Positions 57,348 to 64,000 of a stretch of DNA of 64,000 nucleotides are shown here, one piece after another. Origin of the DNA: Cyathus striatus (Eukaryota > Basidiomycota > Agaricomycetes > Agaricales > Nidulariaceae). A program made the translations under genes and the position numbers. Where the stretch lies: NCBI GenBank assembly GCA_025738555.1, contig JAOVFP010000001.1:3038001-3102000 (forward strand). The letters are read 5' to 3'. The notes beneath the pieces were generated by a model, which worked only from the letters and a program-made list of their open reading frames with translations, did no database searches and had not been told where the DNA came from. Positions within the stretch are counted from its first letter, which is position 1. Each line of letters opens with the position of its first letter.

Positions 57348-59189
57348 ATGCCTATTGATATACGTTTTGTCGACATTGCTGCAAGTATTGCAGGAGTTGT
57401 CACAGTTTACCTATACATTCGCTCTCGTGGGTGTAGCCTACCGTTCCCACCAGGTCCAAGGAAGCTGCCGATTATCGGAAACGCTTTGGATATTCCATCG
57501 GAATTTCCAGCAAAGGGCTATGCCGAGTTGTGCAAGAAATACAGTACGTCTAGCTAGCTTGTTGACAATCATGTATGTTTTGCGACACTTATCATAACAG
57601 ATTCGGACATCATTCACCTCAATGCTTTCAGTACTAATATCATTGTGCTAAATTCATTCGATACGGCTCAGGAGTTGCTGGAGAAGCGTTCTTCGATATA
57701 CTCAAGCAGGCAAGATTCAGGTATATCGCCCAGAGACTTTGAAACAGCTGTCTAATATCTATTTTAGGCCGAAGTCAATAATGCTTAGTGAACTGTACGA
57801 TAATTTATATTACTAGTTATTACCGCATAGGCTCAAGAGCAAATTTTGGATTATAGCGGAGGATATCCCTACGTATTTGTCACAATGGCTAACAATGCAT
57901 TATGGAGAACTCACCGTCGACTCTTTTCCAAGTATTTTCATCCACATAATACTGAAATATATCGACCGAGAGAAACAGAGCATGTTCATATTCTTCTGGA
58001 GAAACTTCTTGATAGCCCTGACAAGTTTATGTCCCATATCCGACAGCGAGTCTTTAATACCATTTCTGACATTATTTTTAATTCTTGTTTGTTACCTCAG
58101 TATGGTTGGAGCAATTGCTCTCTCAGAAGTATATGGACTGAAGATCAATCCTGAAGATGATCCATATATTGATCTATCAGAAAATGCTCTCGAGACGCTC
58201 GTAGAGATGGTCACCCCAGGAGCCTTTTTTGTTGAAACCTTTCCATTGCTGAAATTTATACCGAAATGGATTCCTGGTGCCATATTCCATCAGATTGCTA
58301 AGAAGTCAATAAATGACTCCGAGCAGGTTCTTAATGTGCCATATAATGCATCAATGACTGCCATGGTAAGCTTCTTTCAGATTTACAGCGCCGGGAGCTG
58401 CTCAAATAATATAGAATGAAGGAACAATACACTCGTGTTTCATCTCCGAGGGAACTACGGATATGCACAATATGCCCAATGTAGATCAATCGCAACATAT
58501 CCAAAATTTAAAAGAAATTGGCGTAACGACATATCTGGGTATGTTGTTAAACCTGAGTTCAACAGCTCATGTTTCATAATTAATGCTCATTTAGGTGCAA
58601 TGGATACAACAAATGCTACTCTCGGCATGTTCATTCTCACCATGATGCTATTCCCAGAAGCACAAAAAACCACATAGCTGGAATTGGACAATGTGCTTGG
58701 CGGACGACTTCCTGACCATAGTGATATTCCCTCAACTCCATATATGACGGCTTTACTTTGGGAAATATTAAGGTTTGTCAAATTCTACAATAATAGCTGA
58801 AGCTTCTCATTCTTGGCATAAGATGGGAAACTCCAGTGCCAACAGGTTTGCTGTGTTTTTGAAAGTTGGATCATATCTCTAACAATAACACAAGGTTTCC
58901 CTCATTATAGCACAGAAGAAGATATTTTTAACGGCTATTATATTCTGAAAGAATCTGTGGTCATTCCAAACCAGAGGTGAATCGTATCATTTTCGTTTCT
59001 ATGTATTGTGGAAATCCTTCAATCTAACAGAGCATTTACAAAGGGCAATGCTTCATAATGAACAAGACTATCCTGACCCCCATAATTTCAAACCAGAACG
59101 CTTCTTGAGGGATGGTAAAATAAATGACTCTATCAAGAATCCTGAAGGTATTGCATTTGGATTTGGTCGAAGGTTAGTAAGGTATGTAT

Positions 59190-60390
59190 GGTACAGTAGG
59201 ACCCTTGATAATCCCGCCAAAGGTTTGATACCAAAATCGCTATTTTGGGGGGGTTATAGGGGGAAAAAAATTGTCCAAAATTTCTTCAATTCTAGGAGGA
59301 TAGCGTATCTAAGCTAATAATACTAGCATTCATAGGGGGACATAGTATCAAACCGCAAAAAAAAAAAGGTCTATTATATTATATTATAAGTTGTCCGAGG
59401 GAATTGGAAGCTCATTTAGAATAGAAAGAGGATGAGAAGCTATATTATATAAAAATCTTTTCGCTGCAGGTTTGAGCTGAAACTCCTCCGATATATCTTG
59501 TAGAGATATTTGAACCAAGTCTATGGGTGAGGCTGTGTGTCGGAATCAAAACTGCACTCAGTACATTAGCAAGCTTCGTATGTCGAAGAAGCTCATCAGA
59601 TACAAAGTCTGGAAGATTTTGATATACTTTTCCAGAGCCAATCCACTCGGTGAGATCTTGACCAGCAGAGAGATATAATGACATTGTCTAAGTCTGTCTT
59701 ATAAAATATGTTGGAATTGAATGAGAAAATAAGATCACGAATGAATTGAGAGTGATGAAATGTGAGGAATAGATCTAGCAGCTTATACTATGAGGTGCAG
59801 AGCAATGATATTTTCAAAATCTTTGATTTATTGTTACAATTTATATGCAAAGCAAGTATACTAGAGAAGGATAATACCTTGGCCACACGTTGAAGCTGTG
59901 AGTGTTTGAAGTCATTTGCTTAGAGGAAAAGCAAGGAAGAACTAGAGCAATACGCTATGGCTGTTGGTGTGTTGTCAGGAGCCTGGTTTGAGGCAGTGGT
60001 AATGAGCGAAAAAACCTTACAGTTGTCTATATTGATTTTAGGATAATAGAGGCCGATACAGCGCTCAGGCAGTGGAAATGGATACGAATGCTGTGTCGAG
60101 CACCAACAAGCCAGGAAGATCAGGGATGTCGATGAGGAAAAGAATTAAGGTACGCGTTCGTTGACGGAAAAAATTATGGACATGGCTGTGCTAACAGGTG
60201 GATAGGTATCTGACCTTGCCGTGAGGCCGGCGCCGTAGGGGGATGGCAGAACACGACATCGTGAGAATTTTGCTGCCTGCGACAGGGGGACACCAGCCAA
60301 AGAGTATCCGACATTTGACGATTAATTAGAGCAGTGTAGGGGGACCCGTATCAAACCTTTGGCTGGATTATCAAGGGTCCTGGTACAGTA
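59190..60390. mobile_element. 1.2 kb TIR element in the P450-3 intron (pogo/Tc1-like, non-autonomous)
   Basis: The left end reads CAGTAGGACCCTTGATAATC (then CCGCCAAAGGTTTGATAC) from 59194 to 59231. The right end, 60348-60382, is its reverse complement with small differences (CAGGACCCTTGATAATCCAG...). A TA lies at each side (59192-59193; 60384-60385), and similarity may extend a few bases outward (ATGGTAC). Inside is no recognisable transposase. One minus-strand ORF (59684-59445, 79 codons, GSGKVYQNLPDFVSDELLRH) has unknown meaning. Confidence 0.75.
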
Positions 60391-60654
60391 CCATGCCCAT
60401 CACATGATTTGTGACATTTGTGACATACAAGTTCCCAGGTACTCTTAAGCTTCGAAATGTCCGCCTGAAGCAAAGCAACGATTAAAAATAAGTATCTACA
60501 TGTAAGTAATATATGTACATGGTTGTAAAATAGGAATATAGCTACAGTAATAAGTATCATATGCATTAATAGTCTATGTGTTCTGATTAAGACCGGACCT
60601 GTATCACTTAGTGCAAGAGACTCTTCACTTTCCCATCCTGCACGAAGTCCAGAG

Positions 60655-61076
60655 GCGGCTATTATGGAAAGTCTAACGACCACACTCAAACGCATCAATT
60701 GTAATTGAGCTCCGGCGTCCGGCATCACGGCTTCTCGGTTATATACATATTACGATTTCGGTTTCAGTTCTTCAGTTTCGCTTAGTGTACTTAGGGTCAC
60801 TTAAGCGAGATCTAAGGCCAACCGAAGCATGGTCATCCGGTAAGGAACTTTGAGCGCTAGGTGTGTTAAAATAAAATAAGAAATATACCTATATGAGCTC
60901 CAATATAATTACTTGTGTGCCAGGAGAACCAAGGATGTGAGCAATACTATACAGTGCTTGATTGGAAGTCGGGCTGAGGTTGGAATCGAACTCGGGACCT
61001 GTTGACCGTAAGCGAGCTATATATATCACACAGTATTATTAGTACTGCTGTATTTATAGATTTCTGAATGCGAGGT
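60655..61076. repeat. Long inverted repeat, left arm (tRNA-like B box)
   Basis: Reverse-complementary to 62379-62972. Shared blocks include the ends (GGAAAGTCTAACGACC...), the segment around 60780-60890 (TTAGTGTACTTAGGGTCACT, GTGTTAAAATAAAATAAG) and the inner end (AGTACTGCTGTATTTATAGA). On the minus strand it has GGTCCCGAGTTCGATTCC, close to a Pol III B box, preceded by TAGCTCGCTTACGGTCAAC. Suggests a tRNA-derived SINE or a long-TIR element. Confidence 0.75.
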
Positions 61077-61077
61077 A

Positions 61078-62161
61078 TATTCATGCGCAAACCAGATACA
61101 CTCCTGGCTGTCTAACAAATTCAATTCTACGTGATTCCCAGTATTTAATTATCAGAACTACTCTCTGACACTGGCTCGACATCATCCACTCCAACCACCC
61201 CATTTCATGCTACAGTAACGATTAATAGCCGTGAGCTTCTTGGAGAAGGAGCATGTAAGACAACACACCATGGTTTATTAACTGTTAATCCATTGTTGGA
61301 AATTGGGTTGGAGACTAAAGTAAACCAACCAGTTGCTGTGAAGCGCGTGTACTTTCCAGAACAGTCGAAGGGAAGGAAGAAAGCTAGTGGCAGCTCTGTA
61401 CTTCAGAAAATTGCATATGGATGCTTTGCTTATGATACAGAGCTTGACAAAACTCTTGTTGAAGCAAATGTTGTCTACTGGGCGACATCACTATTATTCC
61501 ATTCCTACGCTTTCATTGCGCAAATTATTTCCACCAAGGGGAACCTACCATTCAATATTCCGAAAATTCATTTCATTAATGCAGGTATAGGTATTGCTCA
61601 GGAATCGGTAGCTGTTGAAGCTGGAGTAAACGTTGGGACAGCATGTAAGGCTTACCTTCTTGAAGAATTAATAAACAAGAGCGACGGAGAATTCATTAAA
61701 TTTATAAATAATGGATCAGCAGTTCCTCTTCTTGATGAAGACGAGCCTCTCTATCAAATTGCGGAGTTTCTTTCATTTACTCAGCACATACAGTATGATA
61801 AAACTGGAGCCCTGGTGTACATATCTGAATTTCAAGGTGGTGTTTTCTTACTATGATTTAAAATATATTCTAACATACATCCGCCTTTCAGGAAATTCCA
61901 GTTTACTATGTGATCCGCAGATTATAACTTCACCATATGTATTAATACTTATGTTGTACACTTTATCTGACTGTGATAATTTATGGGTTTAGAACTCTCA
62001 AGGACGGAATTTCACTATTTGGAGACGGAAATATTGGTGAAGCATTTGACAAGTTTCCATCTGAGCATGTTTGCAATAAGTACTGCAAATGGTTTTCACT
62101 TAGTGATCTTGCCGGCATGCTCATACCTCCTCTTTCATTTGAAGATGAGGCAGTGGCATGA
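61078..62161 (+). CDS. Alpha-type protein kinase (MHCK/EF2K family), 5'-truncated
   Basis: Atypical Ser/Thr kinase family expanded in mushrooms. The main frame (~61158-61839) reads INSRELLGEGACKTTHHGLL, PVAVKRVYFPEQ (ATP-site Lys), VEANVVYWATSLLFHSYAFI, LPFNIPKIHFINAGIGIAQE, AYLLEELINKSDGEFIKFIN, VPLLDEDEPLYQIAEFLSFT and TGALVYISEFQG. Exon 2 gives NSSLLCDPQIITSPY; exon 3 gives FGDGNIGEAFDKFPSEHVCN then KYCKWFSL, carrying the zinc-type Cys motif and stopping at 62159-62161. The family's catalytic Asp (DxQG) is Glu here (SEFQG), so activity is doubtful. A possible earlier exon (CANQIHSWLSNKFNST, 61081-61133) abuts the left inverted-repeat arm; the true N-terminus is absent. It lies inside the P450-3 intron. 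Confidence 0.72.
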
Positions 62162-62378
62162 TTAACTGTGGTTGGTAGATGTATGGCTGCATATGTGTTT
62201 CCTTATTTTTCAATTGCAGTAGTATCAATTATATGATGGTTTGAGATGATGTATTATTGGAGATGTGTGTAGCAGTGCGATGGCAACAACAAATGAAATA
62301 TATTTTACGGTGTCTCATCATTTTTTCACATTATTGTCACATTATATTGTTTTAAAAAATCCCTGTAAGAGTGTATCA

Positions 62379-62972
62379 CATTCAGAAATCTATAAATACA
62401 GCAGTACTAATAATACCGTATGATATATATAGCTTGCTTACAATCAACAGGTCCCGAGTTCGATCCCTACGTCAGCCCAACTTCCAAATGATGCCTCCTT
62501 GACTGTTGCACAACCTTACTCTCAATAGCTCTCAGCTCTCAAGTCTCTTAATGTATTGATAATACCTGGAGACTGCAATTCTATGATACCTTGGTGCCAT
62601 CAAGTGCTCATATCAATGTAAATGATAGTAATATGATATAAGCTGAAGGACATTTGTACACAATGTGAGCGCTGTACAGTATTGAACACATCCTCGGTTC
62701 ATCTGGTACACAAGTAATTATATTGGTGCTTATATAGGTATATTTCTTATTTTATTTTAACACACCAAGCGCTCAAAGTTCCTTACTGGACGACCACGCT
62801 TCGGTTGACCTTAGATCTCGCTTAAGTGACCCTAAGTACACTAAGCGAAACTGAAGAACTGAAACCGAAATCGTAATAAGTATGTAGCCAAGAAGCCGTG
62901 ATGCCGGACGCCGGAGCTCAATTACAATTGATGCGTTTGAGCGTGGTCGTTAGACTTTCCATAGCTATAGCT
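62379..62972. repeat. Long inverted repeat, right arm (tRNA-like B box)
   Basis: Reverse complement of the left arm, but longer by a ~170-nt segment (about 62490-62690) absent from the left arm. Contains GGTCCCGAGTTCGATCCC (62451-62468). The two arms bracket the alpha-kinase fragment. Confidence 0.75.
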
Positions 62973-63215
62973 GGTGGAGCCTGAGTTTGCAGTACAGATC
63001 CAAATGAAGGAAACATTTGCCTGAGTGGCTCAGGCTCAGGCTCTCGGTATGTATCAAAGCAATGGCTCATTGTTGTACTAATATCTGTACTGGACTCCGA
63101 ACTAACAGGTGCAATCTACAGGAGTTATCAGGCAATATGTCATGAAGACATATAATGAATACTATACATTCTCGTTGTTCTCAGGTTCTTGTCTTCTCTT
63201 GTTAACCCCAGCCCA

Positions 63216-63275
63216 ACTTCCTAGATTCTTAATAGGACCTTTCTTTCGTTTAAGCATGTTAAGAATCTAGGAAGT
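63216..63275. repeat. Hairpin with 17-bp perfect stem
   Basis: ACTTCCTAGATTCTTAA (63216-63232) and its exact reverse complement (63259-63275), loop 26 nt. The left stem begins within CAGCCCAACTTCC, a string also found at the tail of the right arm (~62475), so it may be a fragment of the same element. Confidence 0.7.
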
Positions 63276-64000
63276 ATGGATGCTCAAGAGCTGGATTTCG
63301 GGTTTGCTGCGAGGACGGCTGGCAACACAATGCGACGCGTTTAAAGTGCTTGGCACACTTTCCATATTTGTACATATATCATTAGGGGCTATAAATTTCA
63401 AAAATCTAATGGCAATCCATACAGACAACATAATACAAATCTGTTTGCACAATGTTGTAGATGTTTTAAATGTAAAAGAAACTCTGCAAATAGAATTTTA
63501 AATATATGCAATTTATAGATGTGATTAAGTTTTTCGTAGACTCCCCTGCCAAATCTCGTCGAAATGTCACGCTGTAGTCATGTGATCGATTTTGATCTGT
63601 ATCGTACATACCTTAGTAATGCTCGAAGTCCAATTATCACATTTGGTTGATTGAAAATTTGTCAATAGGAAATGCCCTGGTCGCCATCTCGCAAAATCGA
63701 GTATATGGCTTACAATGGCCTCTATCCTCACGACATTCAACATTGAGAAGCCTGTCGACAAGGACGGAAATATTGTGGAGCCTGCGTACAAGTTTAATAA
63801 CCATGCAGTGAAGTAAGCAATCAGAACCCTTTTAGTATCGTTAGGTTACTTATCATCGTATCGCTATAGTCATGTGGAACCATTTGCATGCTCTATAAAA
63901 CCACGCTCCACAAAGGCCATTTCCCTTATCAACGCTGTGTTGCCTGAAATATCGATTAACGTTAACTGATAGTCATCGCATGAGGCTGTCGAGCGCGTGG

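Larger units (their letters stand above)
57348..63969 (+). pseudogene. Cytochrome P450, copy 3, nonsense codon and 4.5 kb intron insertion
   Basis: Starts MPIDIRFVDIAASIAGVVTV, hinge LPFPPGPRKLPIIGNALDIP, then GYAELCKKYN/SDIIHLNAFSTNIIVLN, GGYPYVFVTMANNALWRTHR and EVYGLKINPEDDPYIDLSEN. I-helix: GAMDTTNATLGMFILTMMLF. The Gln codon of KTAQQEL has become TAG (58675-58677). ExxR is WEILR and the PERF region FKPERFLRDGKIND, with FGFGRR ending at ~59174. The haem-Cys exon (KCPGRHLAKSSIWLTMASIL) resumes only at 63670, after an intron-like gap of about 4.5 kb filled with mobile DNA (59175-63668). The last exon gives HVEPFACSIKPRSTKAISLI and stops at 63967-63969. Sister copies have a ~60-nt intron at this point. 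Confidence 0.85.

Noticed and set aside
60979..61030. Functional tRNA gene in the left arm
   Set aside because: Only the T-loop/B-box side looks tRNA-like; I could not fold a D arm and acceptor stem, so it is treated as tRNA-derived repeat sequence.
63280..63501. 73-codon plus-strand ORF near the end of the expanded P450 intron
   Set aside because: No motif and no supporting context; it partly overlaps repeat-derived DNA.
1..64000. Biosynthetic cluster linking GSTs, P450s, SDR and transporter
   Set aside because: No backbone synthase or terpene cyclase is visible, and the families occur as tandem expansions with many dead copies, which fits detoxification gene turnover better than a metabolite cluster.

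Overview
The window is a piece of a basidiomycete chromosome, probably from an Agaricomycete. Genes are split by many short (about 45-70 nt) GT-AG introns. The families present (SLATT-type 2TM protein, F-box/LRR proteins, phi-like GSTs, tandem P450s, an alpha-kinase) are typical of mushroom-forming fungi. I cannot name the species.

Region 1 (1-13.7 kb) is conserved and intact: the 3' nine-tenths of GMP synthase (GUA1), a complete XRN1-type 5'-3' exoribonuclease ending in an RGG tail, and a fungal SLATT-domain membrane protein. A 3.7 kb stretch between GUA1 and XRN1 holds no gene I can support.

Region 2 (13.7-32 kb) is looser. It holds a small conserved-looking gene with a one-base frameshift, an UNC93-like transporter, a frameshifted F-box paralogue, a frameshifted short-chain dehydrogenase, the DHHC palmitoyltransferase PFA4 (with one intron swollen to about 1 kb), an intact F-box gene divergent from PFA4, and a 618-residue F-box protein followed by a copy of its own tail.

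Region 3 (32.6-45.6 kb) is a tandem array of seven phi-like glutathione transferase genes, six intact and one dead. Most share a TATA box at a fixed distance, a TGATTTGCA element and, in several, AP-1/Yap1-like sites.

Region 4 (46.4-64 kb) is a decaying cytochrome P450 array. Three copies and one relic are visible, and each of the three has at least one apparent lesion. The array is interrupted by an inverted segmental duplication of the F-box/PFA4 pair (about 51.85-56.46 kb versus 25.2-29.4 kb). In that copy PFA4 is dead, and a 731-bp TA-flanked MITE sits two bases after the F-box start codon. The last P450 is split by a 4.5 kb expanded intron. That intron holds a pogo-like TIR element and an alpha-kinase gene fragment lying between long inverted repeats that carry a tRNA-like B box.

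The theme is a conserved block passing into a fast-evolving detoxification/F-box neighbourhood shaped by tandem duplication, inverted duplication and nested mobile elements. Several one-base lesions could be assembly errors, but the intact long genes at the left argue against a generally poor sequence.
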